NCBI GenBank assembly: GCA_905221605.1
Contig: CAJNDS010002349.1
Location: 186,001 to 250,000, forward strand
Length of the DNA stretch: 64,000 nucleotides
Direction: 5' to 3'
DNA from: Symbiodinium natans
Taxonomy: Eukaryota; Sar; Dinophyceae; Suessiales; Symbiodiniaceae
Shown: positions 10,568 to 21,324 of the stretch, piece by piece
Numbering within the stretch: position 1 is the first letter of the stretch
Layout of the letters: each line of letters begins with the position of its first letter
Program-made: the position numbers and the translations under genes
The notes under the pieces: generated by a model
Database searches by the model: none
What the model was told of the DNA's origin: nothing
Seen by the model: only the letters and a program-made list of their open reading frames with translations

Positions 10568-13500
10568 TTACTTGCTTTGGGCCCCCAGCAGCCTACGTCT
10601 CCTATGCTCATCATCCGAGGAGTTCTGCCCCCCATCACTCAGTAGCTCTCGATCTCGCTGTAGCCCCTCGCCGCTCTCCGCGCCAAACGCTTCGCCCCCG
10701 GGCGGCCACTCGAGCGTCTCACATGTGTCCGCCGGCTTGTGGGACGTTGCCCCCCCATCCAGGTGGTTGGCTTCGGTCTTCGGGTTGCCAGAGTCACGAT
10801 CATGCCCCGGTCCGACTGCATCTCCCAGGACGTTCGCCTCGTTCCTCGCGTTCGCCAGGTCTCGCTCGCCCCCATCCAGGCCGTCTGTCTCGTTCTTCTG
10901 GCTGCCACTATCTCGATCTTGCCCCAGAGGCGCTGCATCTCCCACCGGCGCCATCGCTGCCATGTCGCCCCCATGTGGATGCTGCCCTTCTACTGCTTCA
11001 TGTCTCGGGTGCTTGTTGGCCGCGGCTTGCCGGGATGCGTGAGATGCCCCCCTTTTGTAGCCCCCTTCGTGCTCTCTTGCCGCCGCATCGCCCCCCCCAA
11101 GGTCGGTGATCCACGAATTGAGCACCTGGTAGACTTGCCACAGCTCGTCAGTTATCTCCCCCACCATGAGGACGTGCCCAATGGCATTGCGGGCGAGCAG
11201 GATCGGGTGTGGGTGCGGGTGCATCCCGCTTGAGGAGCTGCTTCCTCTTTCTTGTGCTTCTACTGCCCCCGCCGCCAGTCCTATGACATCTGCTGGGTGC
11301 ACGCCAGTAAGTTGCGGCTGCTGCTGCTGCTGTGGCTCCGCGTAGTGCGCCTGGAGTGGTGTGTGCTCGCTGCCGCTGCCGCTGGCCCCCTGCGCTTGTT
11401 GCAGCAGGTGTTCAGGCCCCTGCTGTGCTTGTTGTTGGGGGTGCTCAGGCCCCGGCTGCCAGTCATCCCCCAGCACGCACGCAGCCCCTCCCAGACACGC
11501 TTCCAGGTGGGAGACGGCTTGTTGAAGGTGCGTGTGCGCAAGGCTGCTCGCCCCCGATGGCCCCCCTTGCTCCTATAATTTCCGTCTCTGCCAGCCCGTG
11601 CAGCTCCCAGCTTCGTGTGCGTCGGACCCCCCCCAGCCACCTTTCTGCTTGTTGGACTAGGCGCAGGAGCGTGCCTAAATCCTCCCCCCGCGCCTGTGCA
11701 TCCAGCCCCCCCCATCCCGTGACGAGGCATTCGGTGAGGTGCAGTGTTTCCTCCACCGGATTATGTGTGGTGGGGAAGCCTCTTCCTCCCATGGTGGAAT
11801 CGTGCGGTGTGTCCCCCAAGTGGCCCCAAAGGCAGCCCAGCGCAGCTTGCATGTGGTTCCCTGCTCTACGGATGGCCCAGCGCATGTCCGTGGTGTCTGC
11901 TTGTCCGGTGCGTGGAAGGATGGCCTCCATGGCCGCCATGATGTGTCGCAGCGCCTCCCCCTCCGGCGTGGGAGGGGGCGGTGTGGATATCATGGGTGTG
12001 GGTGGGGTTCTCGCATGCTGTGGTGGTCCGTTGCTCTCTCTCGCTGCCTCGCCCTGGCGTGGTGGTTCGCCCCCCGGCATGCCCGCCCTCCCCCCTTCTG
12101 GGTGGCCAAGCCCCCTCTGCATGAGCTCGGTGTGGTCTGCCTCCTCCTGGGCGGGTGCATGCCTTGTGGTGGTGGTGGTCGTGGTTGTGACAGTCGGCAC
12201 TGTGGTGGTGAGGTGGTGGCTTCTAGCGTCCGCTGTGAGGGTGGTGTACGTGGTGGTGGTGGCGCTGGGCTCATGTCCCCCCTGGGGGGAATCTGAGGGG
12301 TTCGTGGGTGGCTCCTGTTCCCCCGCCGTGTGTGTTGGGGGTTGTGTGTGCAGCACGGTGACGACAGAGGGTTGGACTCTGGTCCCTGGCGGCGGCACGT
12401 CTGGTGTGATTCGGGCGTAGTCTCCCACTCTCATCGGTGTGGTCCCCCCCTGCGTGGTGTGCCCCCCCCACCCGTCCATTGCCTCCACCGTGTTTGTGAC
12501 TGCAAGCACCCACTCATCCACCCCCCGCAGTTTGCGTAGCTCCCCCTCCAACCCCGTGGCCAGTGGCAGTCCCCGGTTTGGTTGAGTGTGGCGCGGGGTG
12601 TGCTCCGGCCTTTGCACCACTCTGCGCCCGGGAGGGATGTAGATGTGTCCGGGGCGTATGCTGACGTGCCACTGCGCCCCCTTTCGCACTCCAATGTGGA
12701 AGATTGCTTGGTCTTGTGGGAGTAGGGGGAGTATCGGGGGCCCATCGATGGTCCAGTTCCATGGCCCCTCATCAGCATCATCGGGATCTGGGTCGGACTG
12801 TGGTGGGGGGCCCCCTGACGAACTGCCATCATCACTGCTGTCCCAGTGGGTCTCAGAGCTGTCGTCTGGGGGGTGTGGGGGTTGTGTGGCGCGCACAGTC
12901 GCTGCTGATCTCGCCCTGGGGTGGGTCGTCTGTTCCGCAGCCAGGCGTTGCTCGTATCGGAGTCTGTCTTCTGTGTCTTGCTTGCTGCCCGGCTGTGTCC
13001 CTGGTGCATTGCGTGTCTGTATGGGTGCCCCCGCATCTGGCAGTTGCGCGTGTTGTAGCGGTGGTGGTGGTGGTGGTGGCGGTGGTGGTGGTGCCCCCCC
13101 TTGCTGCTGCTGGTGCGCTAGCGGTGTCGCCACCCCCGCGGGCTGCCCCCCCTGCTGCGTTGGTTGTATGTCCCCTTGGCCCCCATGTCTTCTGTCGGGG
13201 GGTCAGGGTGCTGTCTGTGTTCGTAGCGCTCACGGTCTTCTGTGGCTTGCTTGCTGGTGGATGTTGGTGTTGGTGGTGGCTCGTCTTGCTGCGGTGGCCT
13301 ATTTTTGTGTCTGTTGAGCATTTCTGCCCAGTTGACTGCTGGTGCGCTGCTGCTGCTGCTGGAGCTCGCCCCCCAGTTGCCATGCTGGCCCCTTTCCCAC
13401 TGCCTTGTTCGCTGTTTCCGCAACCACGCCCACCAGGCCTTGTTGGCCCGATTCCGCATCCGCTGCTCCCCTGCCCCTCATGCTTGTTGCGAAGCCAGCG

Positions 13501-15036
13501 CGCCACAGCCTCTTCCGCTGTCTCCCAGCTGTAGCCCCCGCCTCCGCCCCCCGCCGGTCCCCCCTCTCCCAGTGGGTTGGTGTCAGTTGGTGTGGGGTTT
13601 GCCAGGCTGCTCGCCGGTTCAGTTGCGGGAAGTGTTGGTAGCTGAGTGTCTGCTGCCGGTGCTGGCCCCCCTTCTCCCATGTCCCCGCCTGGGATGGTTG
13701 CTGGCGGTTCGGGGGGCGGGGGTTTGGTGCGCTGACCCTCCCATGGCGCGGGTTGCTGTGCTTGCTGCGGCTGATGGGCCGGTGCGCCCCCCTCCGTCGT
13801 CGCCATGTCGGATGGGGATTGGCGTGTTGGTAGCTGCGTGGCTGGCTGTTGATGCTGCCACGGGTCTGTCGGTTGCCCTTGTGGTGATGGTGGGAGGTGC
13901 TGCTGTTGCGTGCGGTGCGGTGCGCCCCCCGCTGCTGTCTGCCCTCGTGGTGGTGGTGGAAGGTGCTGTTGTCGTTGGTGGTGTGGTGCGCTCCCCGCTG
14001 CTGTCGCCCCGGCATTTTGGTGTTGGTGCGTTGGCGGTTGCGTGGCTGGCTCCTGCTGCTGCCGTGGTGGAGTCTGCCCGCTCGGCGGTGGCGGAGAGCG
14101 CTGCTGTTGGTGGTGGTGTGGTGCGGCCCCCGCCATCGTCGCCGCGTTGTCTTGGGGGCGGTGCAGTGGTGGTTGCGTGGCTGGCGGTTGCTTCGTGGGT
14201 GGCGGGTGTCGTTGTGGTCTCTTCGGCGCTGGCTCTGGTGGTACTTTGGGGGTGGCAGCGCCGCTATCGGCTCGTACCCCGTGTTAGGCGTTGCGAGGGA
14301 CTGGTGTGGGTGTGGGTGTTGGTGAGCCGCCTGGGCGAGGTAGGCCCAGGCGACCGCGAGGTGTACGTCTGCTCCCAGTCGGACCATGTGAGGTCGCTGC
14401 GGCCCCTCCATGTTTGCGGTCCCTCGCGGCGCCGGCGGTTGTGGTGGTGGGTGGGTGAGTGGTGGCCCCCCGCCTTGGTGTGGGTGCGTGGCGGGTTGTG
14501 GTTCGGGGGGGTTCCACGGGTCGTGTTCTGGGTCGTAGCTGGTGATGGGGACTGTGCCCCCAGGCCACTGCCCCGCCGCATCGGGTTGTGCCGGGTACCC
14601 ACAGATTGGAGCTGGGCGGTTGTTGGGCGGTGCCATGGTGCGGGGCGGGCTCCGCCGGGGCCTGGTTGGCTCGCGGTCTGTCGGGTCTGGACTGGGCCTG
14701 AACCCCCATCAGTGCGGGGGGTGGTTGGCTCGGTTGGGCTGGGTCGCTCTCTGCATTCTCAATGTCCCTGCCATGGTCACGTTCATGTACTTCTTGGTGT
14801 CCCTCTCCCATTGGTTCGGTGGTGGCTGCGGTGGCGGTCTCGCTGTGCTGGTTTGGTTGGTCCGCGGGGTTCGGCGGTACTGGGCGCGGCTCCGGTGTGC
14901 GCGGTGGCCCCCCCGTGCGTGCTGTGGGTGGGTCTGAGTCGTGCTGCCCCCCCTGGCCGGCTGGGCGTCCCCAGACGTGGAGCCCCCCTCCCGCGAGAGC
15001 TGCAGCCGCCATCACGAGCCATACAGCGTTGCGCAT
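10568..15036 (-). pseudogene. Long proline/glutamine-rich gag-like ORF, frameshifted
   Basis: Successive minus-strand frames pick up one another: 15036-14284, 14636-13299, 14136-12853, 13459-13118, 13133-11463 and 11476-10568. Real-looking protein appears in pieces: an N-terminal hydrophobic run (MRNAVWLVMAAAALAGGG), RDIENAESDP, ITSYDPEHDPWNPPEPQ, YSWETAEEAVARWLRNKHEG continuing in another frame as RANKAWWAWLRKQRTRQWER, a folded stretch WNWTIDGPPILPLLPQDQAI, and a helical domain near 11600-11950 (LRHIMAAMEAILPRTG). Low-complexity P, Q, H and T tracts separate them. At least four frame changes are needed to read through. No enzyme domain was seen. The motif shared with ORF1 of the neighbouring LINE suggests a retroelement structural protein. 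Host origin cannot be excluded. Confidence 0.5.
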
Positions 15037-15124
15037 GGCGGGTAGTGCTGTGCGTGTTTGTGGGTTGCCCCACTCTCTGCGTGCTTTTCAAGCAGGCGCG
15101 GCTGCAATACCGCACGGGTGCAGT

Positions 15125-15555
15125 CACTCATGCCACTCAAACTGCTGTATGCTGCACACTGCAACGACTTGACAAGACAAAGCATGTGCAATCAGCGTGT
15201 AGTGTGCCGCCGGCCCACGGCCCCGAGCGTGAGTGAAGGCCCCCCGCTATGCCAAAGAACTGTCGCATGCTGCACATCGCAACAGCTCAACAAGGGTGAG
15301 GCATGTGCAATCAGCGTGGTGTGTGCCGCTGGCCCGCGGCCCCGAGCGTGAGCGAAGAATCCCGCCTGCCCCCCCTTAGCGTGAAGTGTGCCGCCGGCCC
15401 ACAGCCCCGGGCGTGAGTGAAGGCCCCCTGCGATGCCAAAGAGCTGCCACATGCTGCACATCTTAACAACTCGACAAAGGCAAAGCATGTGCAATCCGCG
15501 TGGTGTGTGCCGCTGGCCCGCGGCCCCGAGCGTGAGTGAAGAATCCCGCCTGCCC
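15125..15555. repeat. Three imperfect tandem repeats in the spacer
   Basis: A unit containing ATGCTGCACATCGCAACA, GCATGTGCAATCAGCGTG and GTGTGCCGCTGGCCC recurs three times with uneven spacing (about 119 and 183 bp). It lies immediately downstream of the RT stop codon on the minus strand, so it may be the LINE 3' untranslated region or the 5' region of the next ORF. Confidence 0.75.
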
Positions 15556-15653
15556 CCCTCTCCAGCCCCCCATCGCCGCATCCCCTCTCCTTCCTAGTAC
15601 CCCTCTGTGCCCTCCCCCCCCCCCCGTGTCTGCGCTATCCCTCAGGCCAGAGG

Positions 15654-18544
15654 TCATCCGCGCAGCGCTTTGCGCCGGTGGTGCGGTTTGGGTGCTTTTG
15701 GGGTCTCTTTTTTGTTCGGTGCCAGGTTTTGCAGCGAGGGTTGCCGGCCTGTTGACCACTGGGGGTCGAACTTGTTGAGGAAGGCTCCCTGGAGGTTCTG
15801 CCAGGCTGTGCGGTCTTGCGCGACTGTGAGCCACTGGTCGCCCGCCACGCTGGCAATCTGACGTTGCGTGCTCATGTGCGGGTTAAATCTCTTTGGGCGC
15901 CTAACCCCCCGAGGCCTCTGCTGCTGCATACGCCACCACTCTTGCCCCCGCCATGACAGTGTCGCGTTGGTCGCCCCCATCTGCCGGGCGACATGTCCGT
16001 GGAGCTGCCAGATGCGCTCCAGCGCGTGTGTGGACCACCTCTTCACCCCCTCCTTGTGCATAACCATTCTGGCGTGTCGCATAGTGCGCTGATGCCAGGT
16101 TGCCCACGTTTCGTTTCGTTTACGGGCGTGTCCGATCATGCGTTGGACCTGCTGCAGCTGCTGCGTGTTCGCCATCTTGAGAAGCGTTTCTTGAATCGGC
16201 CACGCCGACGCCCCCCACAGCGCCGCCGGTCTGACGTAGGCGAGGTGCAAAGCTAAGCGAGGTTTCAACGCCACACCCACCGTGAGTTCCGCCTTGCGCC
16301 CCCAGAAGGCCCGCCGGGCCCTCGCCGCCATCTCCCCCCCGAGTTTGTGCGCCAGCCCGCGGAATGCCACAGGAGAGCCGAGCACATCAAAGCTGTCCTC
16401 CGGCCCCCCGGGGGTAACCCATGTGTGCCCCACCTTGAATTTGCACTCCGTGTCCCCATTGGTGAGTATGGCGACTTTTTTCCCGTGTATCTCTAGGCCC
16501 TCCTGTTTCAGTCGGTGCTCAAATTGGGTGATGTGGTGCTGCAATCTCCTGGGGCATTCATCCCAAAGGTAGGTGTCGTCCATAAATGCCCCTCCCGCCG
16601 TGGGGCAAGGGGGGTGGTCCGCTTGGGACTGCGAGGTGTCGATGTCGGGGAGACATCGCTGGAGGATGCGCCCAATGAGTGCTGAGAACAGGACCGGCGC
16701 ATCCGGTGCCCCCTGGCGCACCCCCGTCGTTTGTTGGATGTCCACCACTGTGCCCCCCGCCACCACCCTGACCTGCTGGGCCTGGAGTAAAGTGAGCCAG
16801 GCCTGCGCCTCCCACGGCATGCCCCCCTTCTCGCCCACGTGGTATGCTACCATAGCCCCCAGGGATTGCTGCAGGACGCTATCGAAGGCTTTGCGGATGT
16901 CCAGTTTGACGACCCAAAAGGGGATGTGCCACTCCTCCGCCGTCTGCATAAGCTTGCGAATTAGGAGCAGGAGCTCCTCTGCTTGCTTGCCTTTCCATGC
17001 CCACTGGTGTGTCGTGAGTGGTGTGAGTTGTGGGGCCCCCCTGGACAGCAGCAACTGCGACATCCATTTGAGGAGCGTAGTGGACAGGGTAATCGGGCGC
17101 GTGTCCCCCCATTCCTGTGGTGTGTGTACCTTGCATAGTAGCACCGTGATGCCTTCCCCCACCCGGCCTCTAAGGATGCCTGTGTAGAGGAGGTCATCCA
17201 GGATCCAGCGCAGCCGCCCCCTCCAACCCGCATGCTTTTTCATCGCCATCAGTGCTTCTAGCGCCACACCATCCGTCCCCGTAGCCTTGCGCCTCCCCCA
17301 TTTTTCTGCGGTGCCATCCAGCTCATCATCTGTGAAGGGCCGCCAGGGTGTGACTTTGCACATGCGACGAAGCCTCCCTCTCAACCCGTCCATCGCCGCG
17401 TTCACCTCCGCCCCCGGGGCCCGTGCGAAAATACCAGTAAAGTGCCCCCGCAGTTTGTCCTCCCAGTCTTCCTCAGCGAGGAGGACGCCATCCCATTGTT
17501 TTCGTTGTTTCAAGGCGCCCAGGGATCTGAGCTCCCCCCAGTTTTGCCCCGCCGCCGCCTCAACCTTACGTTGCATCCACTCCTTCCGCTCCAGCTTGAG
17601 CTGCCGCCACACTTGCTTCCATGCTTCACGTCTGCCGTGGGGAGGGGAGTGGTGCGCTGTGCGTCGGAGGAGTTTGAGGTGTTCACTCTCCCTCCATGGT
17701 TCACCTTGTTGGGGGGCTGCTATGGTGATTCGCCGCGCAACATGGGCGAGCTCGGAGTGCGGGTCGCCCCCTGGCGGTGGCAGGTTGAGTGTCGCCTCCA
17801 CCGCGTCGTCAGCTTTGAGTATTCTGGGCCCCCATTCCCCTTTGTGCTTAGGCTTAGTGCTGGTGGTTATGCCCGTGGGGACCTGGGCTGCATCATGATC
17901 GGATTGCACAACGTCCCTTGTCCCCTCCAGGACTTGCCCCCCTGCCCCCCCGCCGGCCCCTTTGAGCAGGATGTAGTCCAGCCGCCGGGATGTCATCCGG
18001 GTGTTATAGGGGTGGTACGTGGGTGTCGTGAGCTGCTGCTCCGGGAAATACATTCCCTGTGCGTGCGCCCATTCCAGGATGGCCTCCCCCCTGCTTGTGG
18101 TAGCGGCAATCCCCGCCCCCCCGCAGCTGCGGAACGTCTCATTCATGTCCGCCCCAATTAGCGCACGGCGTTGTTGCAGGTGAGGGCTGTCCCCCCACTC
18201 AGTGAGGATGTGTTGCGCTTGTGGTAGCGTCGCATGGTGCGGCATGTGAGCTGCAACCACCCCGGTGCAACGTGGCCGAAATAGGCCTTGAGGTATGCCA
18301 CCCCCTCCCCTCTCCACTCCCCCTCCTTCTTGCCAAACACCAGTGTCCATTCAGGGTTGCATTCTTCATGGGCTCCCGGTTCACATATGATTTCTTGCAT
18401 CATCGCCACATTGAAGGTTGGCGGTGCATCGCGTCGAGTGCTCTTCGAGCCCCGGCCCCCCCAACGTTCCAAGTCAGGCCTGTCAGTGCCTGCGCGGGTG
18501 GCCCCGCGTGGTGAAACTTTTTGCCACTTTTGCCCCGGCGTCAC
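15654..18544 (-). pseudogene. LINE endonuclease-reverse transcriptase, frameshifted
   Basis: The main frame (18350-15654, 898 codons) starts inside an apurinic/apyrimidinic-type endonuclease: GADMN (about residues 66-70), RLDYILL (123-129) and SDH (150-152). The reverse transcriptase follows with ATGTDGV (356-362), motif A KLDIRKAFDS (482-491), motif B GVRQGAPDAP (543-552), motif C FMDD (589-592, in place of the usual F/Y-A-D-D) and motif D GKKVAIL. The endonuclease start (AMMQEI, then GEGVAYLKAYFGHV) lies in another frame at 18544-18158, so a frameshift near 18260 breaks the gene. The C-terminal tail ends with DQWLTVAQDRTAW and a basic stretch, with TGA at 15654-15656. It would copy element RNA by target-primed reverse transcription. 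No RNase H was seen. Confidence 0.93.
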
Positions 18545-19880
18545 TGAGGGAGGTCTTTAGCCCCTCCAGTGCTCCTGGATCGCCTGGTGCTCTTGGTCCA
18601 GCCCCTCTGCCATGGCCTTGGTGTCGACCCATCCAGGTCCTGCGAAGTCCGCCCCCCGTGGCGCCTGCGTGGCCGCTGAGGAGATCCTGACCCCCCGGTA
18701 CCAGACAGTACCCGTGGCGAATTCTGCCTCGATCTGAGGCTTGTGCCCCCCAAGCTCCAGAATGCACCTCTTCACTTTTGCTGCCAAGCGGGCTCGACGT
18801 CTCCTCTCTGGTGGCTGACTCATGGCGAGGAACAAGTAGCGCACCCCTCCGCCTTCTCCGCCCCAGCTGCACTTTGGCCTGGCGCACCTTGGTGATGGCA
18901 TTCTGGATGCGCTGGCGATATCCCTCGCCGGTCTCATCGTGATGGGCCCCCTGCAGGGGAATCAAAGTGAACCCCCTCCGAACCCCTGGCACGAACATGT
19001 GGTCCACATCCACGTCCAACTGCAGTTGCCTCACCACATCCTTCGCCTTTTGCAGCACCTCCGCCGCTGGAGTGTCCCCCTCCCATCCGCCCAAAATGAG
19101 CGCAGGTTGCTTGGGGGCCCCAATCGTATCCACCTCCGCCGTCGTCGTGCTGTTGGTAGAGCCCCCTCCGCCCCATTTCATCTTCCATTCCATGGCCTCC
19201 ACGCGCTCCCCCAGGGCTCGCGTCTCCGCCGAGAGGCGTGTCTCCATAGCGGCCTGCTCTTCTCGCACTCCCTGCAGGTCTTCCATGTGCTTCGCCTGTT
19301 TGTCCGTCAGCGCCGATAGCATCGCCAGCGTCGTCTGCAGCTGTTTGGTCACCTCCGTCTCGACAGTCCCGATGCGGGAGGCCACCTCTGCCTGGACCCC
19401 ACCAACTGCTTGTTGGATCTCCTTTTTGATCCGCTCGTTGTTGCAGCTGAGTTCAGTTTTGAACGCCATCTTGATACTCTCGAGCGTCACGGCCCCCTTG
19501 TCCCCCTCCACCACGTGAACTTCATCCCCGATGTCGTCGGCTGCCCCTGCCCCTTCTCCAGCTGCCTTCCGTTTGGGCGGCGAGCCCCCACCGCCCCCTC
19601 CAATAGCGCCCGTCACTTGGTGTCCCTGCCAAGGCTCAGACTCGACATTGTCAATGTCCCTGGCGAGATAGACGCCGAACTGGTGCAAGCCGTACTGGTA
19701 GCCCCCACGTAGGGCCGCTATCACTTTCAGGTAGCTGGTCGCAGGCTCCCCCGCACGCCCCAGGCCCGCTGCGGTTGCCCCCGTGCTGCACACTTTACGA
19801 TGTCCCCGGCGACAGCGATCAGCAGGAGGACACGTAGGACAGCAAACTTGTAGGTGAGGAATATGGCACACGGGGACCAC
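18483..19880 (-). pseudogene. LINE ORF1-like coiled-coil protein, frameshifted
   Basis: The main frame (465 codons) has YLARDIDNVESEP (about residues 71-83), a glycine run, a basic patch (PPKRKAAG), then a long coiled coil at about 135-235 (KMAFKTELSCNNERIKKEIQ onward). This is followed by ALILGGWEGDTPAAEVL and KDVVRQLQLDVD, an alpha/beta segment like the RNA-binding part of other LINE ORF1 proteins. Near 18850 the good protein moves to another frame (18937-18557: RRRARLAAKVKRCILELGG, then GTVWYRGVRIS), so there is at least one frameshift. Another open frame just after the 5' end, AIFLTYKFAVLRVLLLIAV, is hydrophobic and may be the true N-terminus. Its likely role is packaging element RNA before reverse transcription. 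Confidence 0.75.
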
Positions 19881-19984
19881 TCAGGCCGTCTCTCCCCCCC
19901 TTCTCACTCTCTTCTCCCCAACTCTTTTCACGAAGTCGGTTTCAGAGGCTGGACGACGGGGGCGCCTCTTTGAGCACTCGTGGC

Positions 19985-20003
19985 CTTGAGCCAAAATGGC
20001 TAC
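19985..20003 (-). other. Relic of the dinoflagellate spliced leader
   Basis: The minus strand reads GTAGCCATTTTGGCTCAAG, identical to the last 19 of the 22 bases of the dinoflagellate trans-spliced leader. The first three bases are replaced by a GA microsatellite. It lies about 105 bases upstream of the ORF1 start on the same strand, where the capped 5' end of a mature trans-spliced mRNA would be. A chance match of this length in 64 kb is very unlikely. It shows that the copy came from reverse transcription of a trans-spliced RNA. Confidence 0.93.
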
Positions 20004-20039
20004 TCTCACTCTCTCTCTCTCACTCTCTCTCTCTCTCTC

Positions 20040-20083
<44 letters not shown>
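20004..20083. repeat. CT microsatellite next to the SL relic
   Basis: CT repeats with CACTCTCT and CCCC interruptions directly abut the spliced-leader relic. On the minus strand this is a GA tract 5' of the element. Confidence 0.95.
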
Positions 20084-20085
<2 letters not shown>

Positions 20086-20089
20086 AATT

Positions 20090-21290
20090 CAATTCATGGA
20101 AAGAATGACGTTCATTCCGCGCTCTGGGTTGCTCTCTGCGTTTTCGTATTGAAGGGTTGTTTATGTGTTGTTGCTGGATTGCTGCTTCTTCTTGTGCTAG
20201 CATGTGACGGCAGATGCTTGAGCACACCGCCTTGGCTTGGCGGCACTCTTCACGGCCGTCCGCCTACCGGGCGGCTTTGCTTTCCCAAGGGCCGAATCTG
20301 CGTTTGGTTCATTGTTGCTCCAGGCATTTTGCTTCCCCACCTTGCAGACATCCTGGTTGATCACTGTGGCCCTCAAAGTCCAAGTCCTCACACAAAAAGG
20401 AAGACTATGTGTTCTTGGTGTCTCATATCTCCAAGCAGCTCTCCCTGAAGCGCCCAACAAGCGAAGGGGGCGGGCCATGGCTACCAGGGGCTAAGTCTAC
20501 ATGTTGGGGCCTCGCGTCTGTTGTTCTGTCGCAGTTGCCTTGTCTGATGGAAAACTGGTGTGTGGAAGCTCTGAGGGCGTGTGAGGTCTTGTGAGAAGGG
20601 CTGAGACAAAGGCTCTGTCACCTCCAGGAGCCTGCACATCTGCCCGGCAAAGCGCAGTGAAGCAAAGTTGCCTTTGTTGCCTTTGTTGGAGCTTTTTCTG
20701 GACGTCTGCGTGGACATCTAGTCGCATCCGCGGAACTGCAACTTTCGATTCGGAGGGTCATCGAGCCTCGAAAGTCTTCTCCGGATCTCCAAGATATGTA
20801 TGTTTATGTATTTAATATTTAAGGCGACATCGACTTGCAAAAGTGCCCGGCCGTTCCCGTCAAAGCTTGGCGGATCTCTCGGATCTTGGCCTCGTTCAAA
20901 GCCACCTCCGATGCTGCTCCAAGAGCACAAACAAATACACAATCGAGGGCAGAAAGCGACCCGAAAGCTGGCCCCGGATAGCCAGATACCTGCTCTGCGG
21001 CACGCCCTCGCAGCGATCGGGCCTCTGAAGCGGTTCCCCGAATAGTTTTTGGGGAATTCGGACAACTGCAACACCCCAACTCTTCACACCTGACCATTGA
21101 CGCTCCCTCGAGTCCTCCTGAGCCTTGGCGACGGAGCGGTTGACCACCTTGCAAATGGTAGAATCTGCTAGATTTCCGTTCGATTTGTAGATCGGAACAC
21201 AAGACTTGTAGACATGAGCGAGGTAACCCGAACATCAGCTCAACGCTGCGCATGTAATGGTGCATAAAGTGCTTAAATATCTGGAGTTGC
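20090..21290. other. Unique-looking DNA, no firm gene
   Basis: Several short open frames occur on both strands. None shows convincing borders or protein-like composition across more than about 40 codons, and no gene is called. Confidence 0.4.
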
Positions 21291-21324
21291 CCCGAACCAC
21301 GCGAGGTTTGCTTCAGAACCTCGC

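Larger units (their letters stand above)
9939..20003 (-). mobile_element. Degenerate SL-capped LINE region, about 10 kb
   Basis: Read on the minus strand, the region begins with a spliced-leader relic and continues with ORF1 (coiled coil), an endonuclease/reverse transcriptase, a small tandem-repeat spacer and a second long gag-like ORF. It has GA-type microsatellite on both sides. The RT and EN motifs make a non-LTR retrotransposon certain. Whether the whole 10 kb is one element, or a full-length LINE (about 15.1-20.0 kb) lying next to part of another element (10.5-15.1 kb), cannot be settled here. All ORFs carry frameshifts, so this copy is not functional as sequenced, unless the frameshifts are assembly errors. 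Confidence 0.7.

Noticed and set aside
11332-12420. 362-codon plus-strand ORF
   Set aside because: Antisense to the same gag-like ORF, with valine runs from complementing threonine repeats. No independent support.
13242-15236. 664-codon plus-strand ORF
   Set aside because: It is the antisense of the GC-rich gag-like ORF. Its Val/Leu/Cys/Trp-rich composition is what the complement of proline, glutamine and histidine codons gives, and the minus-strand pieces are more protein-like.
18483-19880. Host coiled-coil gene
   Set aside because: Its place between an SL relic and the endonuclease/RT, with the same orientation and tight spacing, fits LINE ORF1 better.
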